Source: Lysobacter prati
GTDB lineage: Bacteria > Pseudomonadota > Gammaproteobacteria > Xanthomonadales > Xanthomonadaceae
Direction: 5' to 3'
Length of the DNA stretch: 64,000 nt
Assembly (NCBI RefSeq): GCF_009765215.1
Contig: NZ_VLNV01000010.1
Location: 1-64,000 of the forward strand
This document shows, piece after piece, positions 52,810-61,590 of the stretch; position 1 is the stretch's first letter, and each line of letters opens with the position of its first letter. The position numbers and the translations under genes are program-made. The notes beneath the pieces are model-generated. The model was not told the origin of the DNA. It made no database searches and saw nothing but the letters and a program-made list of their open reading frames with translations.

Positions 52810-53010
52810 TCAGCCGCCGCCCAGCGCGTGCACGATCTCGACCCGGTCGCCGTGCGCCAGTGCGCGTTCGCCATGGCGGCTGCGCGGCACGATCTCGCTG
52901 TTGATCTCCACCGCCACCCGGCGCTCGCCCAGGCCTTCGAGTTGCAGCAGCTGCAGCACCGTGGTGTCGGCCGCAATCGCGCGCGGCTCGCCGTTCAAGA
53001 GAATTTCCAT
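52810..53010 (-). CDS. thiS: Sulfur-carrier protein ThiS
   Basis: A 66-residue ubiquitin-fold sulfur carrier for thiazole synthesis. MEILLNGEPRAIAADTTVLQLLQLEGL, RVAVEINSEIVPRSRH and GDRVEIVHALGGG are the family's segments; the C-terminal Gly-Gly (here Gly-Gly-Gly) is the thiocarboxylate site. It is the first gene of thiS-thiG-trmB. A much longer frame continues upstream opposite the esterase gene and is not real. Confidence 0.94.
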   Translation of the reverse strand: MEILLNGEPRAIAADTTVLQLLQLEGLGERRVAVEINSEIVPRSRHGERALAHGDRVEIVHALGGG

Positions 53011-53193
53011 GGTGCTATTGTCGCCGCGGCCACGGCACCAGGCCAGTGTCGGCATGCTTTTTGACGCACTGCGGCGTGAGTGTGTCCGGCGCGCATGTTT
53101 CGATGCGTCCATCCGCGGGCGTATGTGGGTTCCGCGGACCCTCCTGCAGTCGCCATCCGAACACCGCCCTTCCACGCCTTCCCAGGGGATTTC

Positions 53194-55029
53194 ATGATGA
53201 CACCCGTTCGCTCCGTGCTGGCCGCCGCACTGGCGCTGGCAGCCGCACCGGCCTTCGCCCAGAGCAATCCGTATTCGCAGACCGTCTTCTTCGGTGACAG
53301 CCTGACCGACTCCGGCCACTTCCGGCCGGCGCTGGTGCAGGCAGTGGGTCCGTCCGGCGCATTGCTGGGCCGCTTCACCACCAACCCCGGTCTGGTCTGG
53401 TCGGAGTACGTGGCGGATTACTACGACTCCAATGCCGTGAGCGACAACCAGGGTGGCAGCAACTATGCCGTCGGCGGCGCCCGCAACGGCACCAACGCCG
53501 TCGGTGGCCTCGGGCCGATTCCGTCGCTGAGCACGCAGATCGGCAGCTACCTCACCCGCAACGGTGGCCACGCTGACGCCAACGCCCTGTACACCGTCTG
53601 GGGTGGCGCCAATGACCTGTTCGCCGCGGCCACCGTGCCGGCACAGGCGCAGGCGATCATCGGCGCTGCGGTCACCGCCCAGGTCGGCAACGTCGCCGCG
53701 CTGGAGAGCGCCGGCGCCCGTTACGTGCTGGTGCCGACCGTGCCGGACCTCGGCCTGACGCCGCAGTCGCGCGCCGGTGGCGCCGTCGCGCAGGCGCAGG
53801 GCACGGCCCTGTCGACCGCCTACAACACCGCATTGTTCAACGGCCTGGCCACGGCCAACCTGCGCGTGATTCCGCTCGACACGTTCCACCTGCTGCAGGA
53901 AATCGTCAGCAATCCGGCGCCCTACGGCATCCGCAACGTCACCAATCCGGCGTGCCGCACGCAGCCGGCGCCGGCAGGCGACTCCTCGCTTTTCTGCAAT
54001 CCGGCGTCCTATGCCGCGCCGGATGCGCCTGACGCGTATGCCTTCGCCGATGGCGTGCATCCGTCTTCGAAGGCGCACCAGATCCTCGGCGACTACGCGG
54101 TCTCGATCCTCGAAGGCCCGCGCCAGCTGGCCGTGTTGCCGCATTCGGAAGCCGTGGTCGGTCGCGCCCGCGCCGATCGCGTTTCCGCCCAGGTCGGCTC
54201 GCGTCCTGAAGGCGAGGGCATGCGCTGGTGGGGCGACGTGCGTGGCGACTTCCAGCGCTACGGCAACGGCGACAACTACGACGGCATGGGGCCGGCGCTG
54301 AGCTTCGGCCTCGACTGGGCCAGCGGCGACCTCGTGTACGGCGGCTTCGCCGGCTATGGCCAGAACAAGATGGACTGGGGCAACAACCGCGGCGAGTTCG
54401 ACCAGGACGACGCCACCCTCGGCGGCTACCTGGGCTGGACCAGCGGCTCGGCGTGGATCAACGGCCAGCTGAGCTACAGCTGGGTCTCCTACGACGTCGA
54501 GCGCCGGATCAAGCTTGGCCCGACCTCGCGCACGCACACCGGCTCGCCCGACGGCACCAACCTCACGGCCGGCTTCGCCGCGGGCTGGAACTTTGGCGAG
54601 GGCTCGCTCAAGCACGGCCCGGTCGTGCAGTTGCTGTCGCAGACGATCGAGGTCGACGGCTATGACGAGAACAGCACCGAGGCCACGGCCCTGACCTTCA
54701 TGGACCGCGACTACGACTCGCTGATCGGCAGCGCCGGCTGGCAGGTCGACTACACCATCAACGAGCACCTGAGCCCGTACGCTCGACTGACCTACGACCA
54801 CGAGTTCGAGGACAACGACGACGAAGTCTTCGCCAGCCTGCGTTCGATGCCGGGCGTGGCGCCGTTCGCCGTCCCTGGTACGAAGTACGACCAGGACTAC
54901 GGCACCCTGGTGTTTGGCGCGCGCACGGAGCTGTTCGGCCTGGCGACCAACATCGGCACCAGCGTGACGGTGGCGCAGAAGGGCGGCAACCACGCGACCG
55001 TGTTCGTCAGCCTCGGCGGCGGGTTCTGA
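53194..55029 (+). CDS. GDSL esterase/lipase autotransporter (EstA-like)
   Basis: A 611-residue two-part protein. The signal peptide ends PAFAQ. The SGNH-hydrolase passenger (about 24-335) has FFGDSLTDSGHF (nucleophile Ser), a Gly block in GGSNYAVGGARNG, VWGGANDLF (Asn) and FADGVHPSSKAH (Asp and His). The C-terminal 270 residues form an autotransporter barrel ending in Phe (FVSLGGGF), as in EstA-type surface esterases. Start ATG 53194 follows CAGGGGA. It is divergent from thiS (183-bp gap) and followed by a terminator. Confidence 0.95.
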   Translation: MMTPVRSVLAAALALAAAPAFAQSNPYSQTVFFGDSLTDSGHFRPALVQAVGPSGALLGRFTTNPGLVWSEYVADYYDSNAVSDNQGGSNYAVGGARNGTNAVGGLGPIPSLSTQIGSYLTRNGGHADANALYTVWGGANDLFAAATVPAQAQAIIGAAVTAQVGNVAALESAGARYVLVPTVPDLGLTPQSRAGGAVAQAQGTALSTAYNTALFNGLATANLRVIPLDTFHLLQEIVSNPAPYGIRNVTNPACRTQPAPAGDSSLFCNPASYAAPDAPDAYAFADGVHPSSKAHQILGDYAVSILEGPRQLAVLPHSEAVVGRARADRVSAQVGSRPEGEGMRWWGDVRGDFQRYGNGDNYDGMGPALSFGLDWASGDLVYGGFAGYGQNKMDWGNNRGEFDQDDATLGGYLGWTSGSAWINGQLSYSWVSYDVERRIKLGPTSRTHTGSPDGTNLTAGFAAGWNFGEGSLKHGPVVQLLSQTIEVDGYDENSTEATALTFMDRDYDSLIGSAGWQVDYTINEHLSPYARLTYDHEFEDNDDEVFASLRSMPGVAPFAVPGTKYDQDYGTLVFGARTELFGLATNIGTSVTVAQKGGNHATVFVSLGGGF

Positions 55030-55101
55030 GCGTTCGCCTGACCGGTTGTCACTGCGCGTCCGAATGACGTGCGCGAGCTGGTGACGAGGCAGCGGCAATG
55101 G

Positions 55102-55139
55102 CGGTTCCTCCGGCAGATCCTGCTGGAGGAACCGTGTTT
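55102..55139 (+). terminator. Terminator after the GDSL autotransporter gene
   Basis: A 15-base-pair stem CGGTTCCTCCGGCAG / CTGCTGGAGGAACCG (one wobble) with a short loop is followed by TGTTT, 72 bp after the stop codon. Confidence 0.8.
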
Positions 55140-55179
55140 CCCGGGCCCGCGCCTGACTCCCGCAGCTTGTCGCAGCGGC

Positions 55180-55209
55180 TTTACTCCCGCTGTATCCGGG
55201 GCATAGACT
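55180..55209 (+). promoter_or_regulatory. Candidate promoter of tRNA-Gly
   Basis: TTTACT (55180-55185) and TAGACT (55204-55209) are 18 bp apart and would start transcription near 55216, just before the tRNA 5' end. Confidence 0.4.
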
Positions 55210-55218
55210 TCCCGCCAC

Positions 55219-55292
55219 GCGGGTGTAGTTCAATGGTAGAACTGCAGCTTCCCAAGCTGCTAGCGTGGGTTCGATTCCCATCACCCGCTCCA
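55219..55292 (+). tRNA. tRNA-Gly (anticodon CCC)
   Basis: A 74-nt cloverleaf. The acceptor stem GCGGGTG pairs with CACCCGC. The D arm is GTTC-AATGGTA-GAAC. The anticodon stem GCAGC/GCTGC closes loop TTCCCAA, giving anticodon CCC (Gly). The T arm has GTGGG-TTCGATT-CCCAT. The 3' CCA is encoded, after discriminator T. Confidence 0.97.
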
Positions 55293-55364
55293 AACATTCG
55301 CAGCGGCGGCCTGCTTTACAGTGGCCGCCGCTTTTGCCTTTTTGCGGCCCGCCCCGGAGGCCCG

Positions 55365-55832
55365 ATGGCAACGAAGATCGTACTGGGTTGGCGCGAGTGG
55401 GCTTCCTTGCCGGAGCTTGGCATCGCGCGCCTGCGCACCAAGGTCGACAGCGGCGCGCGCAGTTCGGCGCTGCACGTGGACTCGCAATGGCGTTTCACCG
55501 ACGGCGGCGCGCCGTGGGTCGGCTTCAAGATCAGCCCCGGCGAGCGCGGCGGCATCATCGAATCGGTGGCGCCCGTTTACGACGAGCGCGAGGTCACCGA
55601 TTCTGGCGGCCACTGCACCCGGCGGGTGTTCGTCCGTACGGTGCTGTCGCTGGCCGGCGTCGAGCGGGTGGTTGAAATCAATCTGTCGGATCGGCGCGGC
55701 ATGCTGTTCCCGATGCTGCTGGGCCGTACCGCGCTGGCGAGGGTGTTCACCGTCGATCCCGCGCGCTCATTCCTGCACGGCCGCCTGCCCATTTCGGGCA
55801 CGATCGTGCCCATCGTGAAATCAATGCAATGA
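55365..55832 (+). CDS. RimK-associated ATP-dependent zinc-protease-like protein (RimB/DUF785 type)
   Basis: A 155-residue retropepsin-like protein often annotated as ATP-dependent zinc protease. [35 protein letters not shown] contains the D-S-G-A active-site-like motif, followed by [29 protein letters not shown] and the [12 protein letters not shown] end. In other bacteria such a protein pairs with RimK in removing or trimming poly-glutamate tails. Start ATG 55365 follows CGGAGG. The stop overlaps the rimK start (ATGA). Confidence 0.9.
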   Translation: MATKIVLGWREWASLPELGIARLRTKVDSGARSSALHVDSQWRFTDGGAPWVGFKISPGERGGIIESVAPVYDEREVTDSGGHCTRRVFVRTVLSLAGVERVVEINLSDRRGMLFPMLLGRTALARVFTVDPARSFLHGRLPISGTIVPIVKSMQ

Positions 55833-56734
55833 AACTGGCGATACTGTCGCGCAACAGCAAGCTTTACTCGACCCGGCGCCTGGTCGAGGCCGCGCGTGAG
55901 CAGAACCACAGCGTGCGCGTGCTCGACCCGTTGCGCTGCTACATGCGCATCGCCAGCGACGGATTCAGCATGCACTACAAGGGCCGGCCAATCGCCGGCT
56001 ACCAGGCGGTGATCCCCCGGATCGGCGCCTCGGTGACGCGTTACGGGTCGGCGGTGCTGCGCCAGTTCGAGCTGATGAACTCGGTCACTCCCAATTCCTC
56101 CGACGCGATCCTGCGGGCCCGCGACAAGCTGCGCTGCCACCAGCTGCTGGCGGCCGAGCACATCGGCCTGCCGACCACGGTGTTCGGCGACAACCCCGAC
56201 GACACCGGAGACCTGCTGTCGATGCTCGGCGCGCCGCCGCACGTGATCAAGCTCAATGAGGGCACCCAGGGCGCCGGAGTGATGCTGACCGAGAAACTGT
56301 CGGCGTCGCGCGGCGTGATCGAGGCCCTGCGCGGTCTCTACGCCAACTTCCTGGTTCAGGAATACATCGAGGAAGCGCGCGGTGCCGATGTGCGCTGTTT
56401 CGTCGTCGGCGGTCGAGTCGTGGCGGCAATGAAGCGGCAGGCGCCCAAGGGCGACTTCCGCTCCAACCTCCATCGCGGTGGTTCGGCCAAGGGTGTGCGC
56501 GCCAGCGCCGCCGAACAGGATGTCGCCATTCGCGCTGCACGCGTACTCGGACTGGGTGTCGCCGGTGTCGATCTCATTCGCAGTGCGCGTGGCCCGCTGG
56601 TGCTCGAGGTCAACTCGTCGCCAGGCCTCGAAGGCATCGAGGATGCGACTGGGGTGGACGTGGCCGGCGAGATCATCAGCTACGTCGCCGATCGGCTCAA
56701 GCGCAGAATTGCGAAAAAGACCGCCGCGCGTTGA
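55829..56734 (+). CDS. rimK: RimK-type ATP-grasp alpha-L-glutamate ligase
   Basis: A 301-residue ATP-grasp ligase adding glutamate to a protein end, in E. coli ribosomal protein S6. [69 protein letters not shown] (ATP grasp), [42 protein letters not shown] and [15 protein letters not shown] are all present. Coupled with the preceding gene. Confidence 0.95.
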   Translation: MKLAILSRNSKLYSTRRLVEAAREQNHSVRVLDPLRCYMRIASDGFSMHYKGRPIAGYQAVIPRIGASVTRYGSAVLRQFELMNSVTPNSSDAILRARDKLRCHQLLAAEHIGLPTTVFGDNPDDTGDLLSMLGAPPHVIKLNEGTQGAGVMLTEKLSASRGVIEALRGLYANFLVQEYIEEARGADVRCFVVGGRVVAAMKRQAPKGDFRSNLHRGGSAKGVRASAAEQDVAIRAARVLGLGVAGVDLIRSARGPLVLEVNSSPGLEGIEDATGVDVAGEIISYVADRLKRRIAKKTAAR

Positions 56735-56952
56735 TTCTGGGTGTTGGCGGCAAATGACCGCATTTTGTGCGATATTCAGCGAAATTGACGACACCAATCA
56801 GAAGTCGACCCTCCTCGTAACGAATACTTAACGAGTGTTTTTAACGACGGTTTAATCGAATTCGGCGTAGCCTGTCGGTACCGCAGCACTGCCGCTCTAC
56901 CTAGTCAGTACCTGGTCGATGCAGGTTACGGTAATCGGGGCAATACCCTTTT

Positions 56953-56990
56953 GGCCCAGGCGCGGTGGCCCCGCGCTTGGGCCTTTGTTT
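56953..56990 (+). terminator. Rho-independent terminator with no gene directly upstream
   Basis: GGCCCAGGCGCGG / CCGCGCTTGGGCC (one wobble) closes a five-base loop and is followed by TTTGTTT. It is 218 bp past the rimK stop codon. Confidence 0.82.
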
Positions 56991-57053
56991 GTCTGCGCGA
57001 CGCGGCTTGCGCGTGTGCAAGAGGTGACTGGAGCTCACGACGGCTCTGGCAGA

Positions 57054-57080
57054 ATCGTTAAGATCGTTAAGATCGTTAAG
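57054..57080. repeat. Three direct repeats of ATCGTTAAG
   Basis: Three exact 9-bp copies lie 94 bp before the response-regulator start. The contained TCGTTAA is the reverse complement of TTAACGA, found twice (56828 and 56841) in the promoter-like region of the candidate small RNA. This may be the binding site of the encoded response regulator. Confidence 0.8.
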
Positions 57081-57174
57081 TCAGGGACACCGCGGCCCTT
57101 CGCCGCCGCAGTCGCCGCTGCAACTTAAAAGACGTTCGACGGTCGAAAGCCCCACTACCCAGGAAGGTCCAGTC

Positions 57175-57855
57175 ATGCGCATCCTCGTCATCGAAGACAA
57201 CCAGGACATCGCCGCCAATCTCGGCGACTTTCTCGAGGACCGCGGTCATACCGTGGATTTCGCCGCCGATGGCGTCACCGGCCTGCACCTGGCCGTGGTC
57301 CACGACTTCGACGCGATCGTGCTCGACCTGAACCTGCCGGGCCTGGACGGCCTGGAGGTCTGCCGCAAGCTTCGCAACGAAGCGCGCAAGCAGACCCCGG
57401 TGCTGATGCTGACCGCGCGCGACAGCCTCGAGAACAAGCTGGCCGGTTTCGATTCCGGTGCCGACGACTACCTGATCAAGCCGTTCGCGCTGCAGGAGGT
57501 CGAGGTCCGACTGAATGCGCTGTCGCGACGCGGCCGCGGCGTGCAGACGCGCGTGCTCAATACCGCCGATCTCGAATACAACCTCGACACCCTGGAAGTC
57601 CGTCGCCAGGGCAAGCTGTTGCAGCTCAACCCGACCGCCCTGAAGATCCTGCAGGCGCTGATGGAGGCCTCGCCGGCGGTGGTCACGCGACAGGAGCTGG
57701 AAACACGCGTCTGGGGCGAGGAGCTGCCCGACTCCGACAGCCTGCGCGTGCACATCCATGGCCTGCGCGCGGTGGTCGACAAGCCGTTCGAAGTTCCGCT
57801 GATCCAGACCCGTCATGGCATCGGTTACCGCATCGCCGCCCCAGACAACGGCTGA
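57175..57855 (+). CDS. OmpR-family response regulator
   Basis: A 226-residue regulator. The receiver domain (1-115) has acidic EDN at 7-9, phospho-acceptor Asp51 (LDLNLPGLDG), a Thr in MLTARD and Lys102 (LIKPF). A winged-helix DNA-binding domain follows (LNPTALKILQALMEA, TRQELETRVWGEELPDSDSLRVHIHGLRAV, IQTRHGIGYRI). ATG 57175 follows AGGAAGG. It is co-transcribed with the kinase 4 bp downstream; the TCGTTAA repeats upstream hint at autoregulation. Confidence 0.95.
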   Translation: MRILVIEDNQDIAANLGDFLEDRGHTVDFAADGVTGLHLAVVHDFDAIVLDLNLPGLDGLEVCRKLRNEARKQTPVLMLTARDSLENKLAGFDSGADDYLIKPFALQEVEVRLNALSRRGRGVQTRVLNTADLEYNLDTLEVRRQGKLLQLNPTALKILQALMEASPAVVTRQELETRVWGEELPDSDSLRVHIHGLRAVVDKPFEVPLIQTRHGIGYRIAAPDNG

Positions 57856-57859
57856 GCCC

Positions 57860-59203
57860 ATGGCGGTCGCCGAAGAGCCCCAGCGTCCGCCGCGCAGGAC
57901 ACGATTCCGGCGGCAGCTGCGCAGCCGCATCATCCTTGCCTTCGTGCTGCTGGGTTTCGGCCTGACGGCGCTGTTTGCCTGGGCGACGAACTGGACCCGC
58001 AACCGGGTCGAGAACCAGATCATCGAAGACGTGATGAACCGCAACATCGACGTTGCGGCGCGTCAGTTCGAGCAGAACCCGGACAACCCGCAATTCGCGG
58101 TCGACCAGATCCGCGCCTACGTCTACACCTCCGACAAGTTCGACTCGGTGCGGGTCAACTGGCCGGAATGGTATGAGCTGGCCGATGGCATCTACGGCAT
58201 GACGGGCGTGGATCCCGACGGCAACTCGTTCTCCTACAAGCTGGCGGTTCGCAAGACGCCCAAGGCGTGGTTCTTCCTCGCCTATGACATGTCGCAGGCG
58301 ACGCGCGGCGAAACACAGTTCCAGCGGGCAATCTGGGCTTCGGTGTTCCTGTTCACCGTGTTGTCGCTGCTGGTCGGCTGGTGGTCGGCCTCACGCGTGA
58401 TGAGCCCGGTCTCGGAACTGGCCAACCGCCTCAAGCTGTCCGGGCGAAGTTCGGAGCCGGAGAACCTGGCATCGCACTTCCCCGACGACGAAGTCGGCCA
58501 GCTCGCCGAGGCGCTCGACGACTACGCCGAGCGCCTGACCGAAGTGGTCCAGCGCGATCGCGAATTCAACGCCGACGTCAGCCATGAGTTGCGCACGCCG
58601 CTGGCGGTGGTGAAGGGCGCGGTCGAACTTCTGTTGTCGCGCCCCGATGTCGACGACAAGACCCGCAACCGCCTGCTGCGCATACAGCGCGCCGAACAGC
58701 AGTGCACCGACCTGATCAGTGCATTGCTGCTGCTGTCGCGCAACGAACGCGGTCATGGCGCCACCGATGTCGCCAAGGTGGCCGAACAATTGCTCGATGC
58801 CCACCGTGCCCAGCTCGGCGGCAAGCCGCTTGAGTTGCGCGTGGAAGGCGAGCAGGGTCTGGTGGTGGATGCTCCCGAAGCAGCTGTCTCGGTCGCGCTG
58901 GGCAACCTGATCGGCAATGCCGTCAAGTACAGCAACGAAGGCGAAGTGGTGGTGCGTCTGGGGAGGAAATCGGTCGCGGTGATCGACTCGGGCCCGGGAC
59001 TGAGCGCCGAGGACGCCGCCAAGCTGTTCCAACGCGGCTACCGCGGCACCCACGCCGCGCACTCGCAGGGTGGCGGCATCGGCCTTTCGATTGTGCGCCG
59101 CCTGTGCGCCCTGTATGGCTGGGAAGTGCAGGTGCGCCCGGGCGAAGAGCGCGGCGTGATCGCCACGCTGGCGTTCGCCGACGCCGTCTTCCCGCACGTC
59201 TGA
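57860..59203 (+). CDS. Sensor histidine kinase (HAMP-HisKA-HATPase)
   Basis: A 447-residue membrane sensor kinase. Helices at about 23-44 and 157-175 enclose a periplasmic sensor of about 110 residues (NRNIDVAARQFEQNPDNPQFAV ... WPEWYELADGIYG), whose ligand is unknown. A HAMP linker follows, then the H box DVSHELRTPLAVV with His242, N box NLIGNAVKYS, G1 VIDSGPGLS and G2 GGGIGLSIVRR. Start ATG 57860 lies 4 bp after the response-regulator stop. It ends before a hairpin and the convergent ilvE gene. Confidence 0.94.
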   Translation: MAVAEEPQRPPRRTRFRRQLRSRIILAFVLLGFGLTALFAWATNWTRNRVENQIIEDVMNRNIDVAARQFEQNPDNPQFAVDQIRAYVYTSDKFDSVRVNWPEWYELADGIYGMTGVDPDGNSFSYKLAVRKTPKAWFFLAYDMSQATRGETQFQRAIWASVFLFTVLSLLVGWWSASRVMSPVSELANRLKLSGRSSEPENLASHFPDDEVGQLAEALDDYAERLTEVVQRDREFNADVSHELRTPLAVVKGAVELLLSRPDVDDKTRNRLLRIQRAEQQCTDLISALLLLSRNERGHGATDVAKVAEQLLDAHRAQLGGKPLELRVEGEQGLVVDAPEAAVSVALGNLIGNAVKYSNEGEVVVRLGRKSVAVIDSGPGLSAEDAAKLFQRGYRGTHAAHSQGGGIGLSIVRRLCALYGWEVQVRPGEERGVIATLAFADAVFPHV

Positions 59204-59218
59204 GATCGCGAAGTGGAT

Positions 59219-59244
59219 GCAGGAGCGGGCAACCCCGCTCCTGC
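59219..59244. terminator. Hairpin between the convergent kinase and ilvE genes
   Basis: GCAGGAGCGGG-CAAC-CCCGCTCCTGC is an eleven-base-pair perfect stem in the 55-bp gap. Without a clear T-run it could act as a weak bidirectional terminator; it also resembles the GGAGCGG REP type. Confidence 0.55.
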
Positions 59245-59258
59245 ACAACGCGTTGTCG

Positions 59259-60170
59259 TCAGACCGGCTCGAGCCAGCCGTACTTGTCCGGCGTCTTGCC
59301 GTCGAACAGACCGAAGAACAGCTCCTGGATCTGGCGCGTCACCGCGCCCGGCTTGCCACTGCCCACCTGGCGGCCGTCGACCGAACGGATCGGCGTGATC
59401 TCGGCGGCGGTGCCGCACATGAACAGTTCGTCGCACAGGTACAGGTACTCGCGCGGAAGATCGCGTTCGATCACCTCGATGCCGGCCTCGCGGGCGAGGG
59501 TGATGATCGTGTTGCGGGTGATGCCATTGAGCAGCGCGGCGCTGACCGGCGTGGTGTGCAAGGCGCCATCGAACACCAGGAACAGGTTCTCGCCTGCGCC
59601 TTCCGAGAGTAGGCCGGTCGAGGCCAGTGCAATACCTTCGCCGAAGCCCAGGCGGCGTGCTTCGCGCGCAACCAGCTGGCCCGACAGATAGTTGCCGCCG
59701 GCCTTGGCGCCAGCGGGAAGGGTGTTCGGCGCGAAGCGCTGCCAGCTCGACACGCAGGCGTCGATGCCCTGGTCGAGCACGCTGGCGCCCAGGTACTGGC
59801 CCATCTTCCACGTCGCCACGGCGACGTCGGTCGGCGTGTCTGCCGACAGGCCGAAGCCTCCCAGGCCGCGGTAGGCGACCGGACGCAGGTAGTCAGTGGT
59901 GTTGTCGTTGGCCTTGAGCACTTCGCGGCAGGCGGCGTTGATCTGCTCCAGCGAATACGGGATCGCCATGTCGTAGATCTTGGCCGAGGCATACAGGCGC
60001 TTGTTGTGGTCGGTCAGGCGGAAGATCACCGGGCCGGAAGGCGTCTGGTAGCAACGGATGCCCTCGAACACAGAGGAACCGTAATGCACCACGTGGGCCA
60101 TCACGTGAGTGGTGGCTTCAGCCCAGCGCTTGATGACGCCGTTCTGCCAGATCCATTCGGGGTATTGCAT
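59259..60170 (-). CDS. ilvE: Branched-chain amino-acid aminotransferase
   Basis: A 303-residue class IV PLP aminotransferase for valine, leucine and isoleucine. HVVHYGSSVFEGIRCY, RLTDHNKRLYASAKIY, LRPVAYRGLGGFGL, KAGGNYLSGQLVAREA (cofactor Lys in the AKAGGNY segment), EGAGENLFLV and ELFMCGTAAEITPI are intact. Length is standard. It stands alone with no ilv neighbours. Confidence 0.95.
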   Translation of the reverse strand: MQYPEWIWQNGVIKRWAEATTHVMAHVVHYGSSVFEGIRCYQTPSGPVIFRLTDHNKRLYASAKIYDMAIPYSLEQINAACREVLKANDNTTDYLRPVAYRGLGGFGLSADTPTDVAVATWKMGQYLGASVLDQGIDACVSSWQRFAPNTLPAGAKAGGNYLSGQLVAREARRLGFGEGIALASTGLLSEGAGENLFLVFDGALHTTPVSAALLNGITRNTIITLAREAGIEVIERDLPREYLYLCDELFMCGTAAEITPIRSVDGRQVGSGKPGAVTRQIQELFFGLFDGKTPDKYGWLEPV

Positions 60171-60255
60171 CGCCGGTCTTCCGTCAGGGGGAAACGGCTA
60201 TTGTGCCTGCGCCGGGGGGCCGGGCCCAAGTCGCGTCCGGGCCGATCGCCAGGCG

Positions 60256-60825
60256 TCAGCCCTTGATCCACCAGCAGCCGAAGTATTTCTGCAGACCGAA
60301 CACGGTGTGCGACGGCGTGCTGCCATTGGCCAGCGTCTGCTCTACGCGCAGCGCGACCGGCGCCTGCCTGGGCCGTGGCGGCGCTAGCTCGGTGCCTTCC
60401 ACTCCGAGGGCGGCGTCTGCCAGCACCGTTTCGCCGGGCTCGGCGGGCATGACCGGGTAGATTCCGACCAGCGGTCGCTGCACCAGCGCATCAAGCCGCT
60501 CCAGCGCGGCGTAGGCGGCACTGCCCGACATCCCGTTCCAGTTGTAGACGCCGGCAAGGCGATTGGCGTCGCGGGCGTCGAAGGCGCCGTTGAGCTCATG
60601 GACCAGGTCGCGAAGGCTGCGCGCGCAGCCGCCAACGCGCTCCCTCGAACCTGTCGGCGGCGCGGCGCGCGGAGCCTGCTCGACGGCGCCGACATCCGGA
60701 CACTGCCGATCAGTGAAGATGTCCATTCCCTCCGGCGTCGTGCAGCGCCGCACCTGCGCGGAGACGGGCTGCCACGCCGCCGCGACGAGCAGCACGGTCA
60801 TCAGCAGGTATTTCGACATCGGCAT
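60256..60825 (-). CDS. Secreted protein of unknown function, paralogue A
   Basis: A 189-residue protein with a signal peptide ending PVSAQ. It starts with a DUF4124-like motif (VRRCTTPEGMDIFTDRQCPDVG), then a Pro-rich linker, then a domain with VGGCARSLRDLVHELNGAFDARDANRLAGVYNWNGM, LVGIYPV and the ending FGLQKYFGCWWIKG. Pattern and spacing match the next upstream gene (60903-61481): Cys-rich start, GCAR, L..L..AF...D.NR and a terminal GC-aromatic motif. Four Cys suggest disulfides. Function not known. Confidence 0.75.
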   Translation of the reverse strand: MPMSKYLLMTVLLVAAAWQPVSAQVRRCTTPEGMDIFTDRQCPDVGAVEQAPRAAPPTGSRERVGGCARSLRDLVHELNGAFDARDANRLAGVYNWNGMSGSAAYAALERLDALVQRPLVGIYPVMPAEPGETVLADAALGVEGTELAPPRPRQAPVALRVEQTLANGSTPSHTVFGLQKYFGCWWIKG

Positions 60826-60902
60826 CGTTGCAGACTAGCGGCGACAGGGTGGAACGCGACGATACGCCCATCGCAGTCCGATCAGAACGGTCATGCCGCA
60901 TT

Positions 60903-61481
60903 TCAGAAGCGGACGAAATAGCAGCCCGAATAGCGCTCCACGCCCAGCTCCAGCACCTGCTGCGGCTCGGAGAAGACCAGTTGCATGGCGCCCGCGCCAT
61001 CGCCTGCGCTGGCCAGCGCAGGCCAGAAACTGGCATCGACCAGTGACTGTCGAGCCAGGTGCTGCAGGCGATTCATCACCAACTGCGCCTGCTGGTTCTG
61101 CAGCCCCGGCCAATGGAAGCTTTCGGCGATGCGATTGACGTCGCCCATGGCGAATGCGCCCATCAGGTCGAGCGACAGTTGTCCGACGTTGCGCGCGCAC
61201 CCGTTCGCGGCCGGGCGGCGCCGGGGAATCGCGCCGCGCTGCGTCGAGCCGAGCAGGCCCAGGCTGGCCGACGAAGACGAGTCGAAGGTCAGGCGGTTCA
61301 CCAGTTCAACCGACATCGGCGCGGGCGCAGCGCCGAGCGCCGCGCAGGCGGTGTCGGTGTAGACGGATTGGCCGTCATGGGCCTGGCAGCGGTGGAGACT
61401 GCCGACTGCATGGACCGGCGCCGCGAGCAGCAGCGCCAGAAGGCAACACCATGCCGCCACCCATCGTGGCTGCGTGTTCAT
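60903..61481 (-). CDS. Secreted protein of unknown function, paralogue B
   Basis: A 192-residue exported protein (signal peptide ending AAPVHA). LHRCQAHDGQSVYTDTACAALGA mirrors paralogue A's start. NGCARNVGQLSLDLMGAFAMGDVNRIAESFHWPGL and the final VERYSGCYFVRF align with it. It lies 77 bp upstream of paralogue A on the same strand, so the pair probably arose by tandem duplication. The middle (FDSSSSASLGLLGSTQRG) is Ser-rich. Function unknown; adjacent metF gives no clue. Confidence 0.75.
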   Translation of the reverse strand: MNTQPRWVAAWCCLLALLLAAPVHAVGSLHRCQAHDGQSVYTDTACAALGAAPAPMSVELVNRLTFDSSSSASLGLLGSTQRGAIPRRRPAANGCARNVGQLSLDLMGAFAMGDVNRIAESFHWPGLQNQQAQLVMNRLQHLARQSLVDASFWPALASAGDGAGAMQLVFSEPQQVLELGVERYSGCYFVRF

Positions 61482-61590
61482 GTTCGGCCCGCGGGGGAAC
61501 GGGGAATTTCATCGTCTCCCCGCGGGCGTCAATGGCGTGTGCTTGCCACGCGTGATGGCTGAACGGCTCGTTGGTCGGTGGATGGACCGG

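Larger units (their letters stand above)
56735..57174 (+). ncRNA. Candidate small RNA (about 56863-56990) in the 440-bp gap before the two-component operon
   Basis: The gap contains no credible gene. TTAACG (56828-56833) and TTTAAT (56851-56856), 17 bp apart, form a promoter-like pair pointing right, which would start near 56863. A terminator hairpin ends near 56990, giving a non-coding transcript of about 128 nt. The remainder (56991-57174) is the leader of the response-regulator gene with a triple 9-bp repeat. An alternative is that the terminator simply ends the rimK operon. Confidence 0.45.

Noticed and set aside
52810-55371. An 853-codon minus-strand frame opposite the GDSL autotransporter gene
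   Set aside because: Only its last 66 codons (ThiS) resemble a known protein. The rest is the reverse of a strongly recognised esterase gene in GC-rich DNA, where antisense frames stay open by composition.
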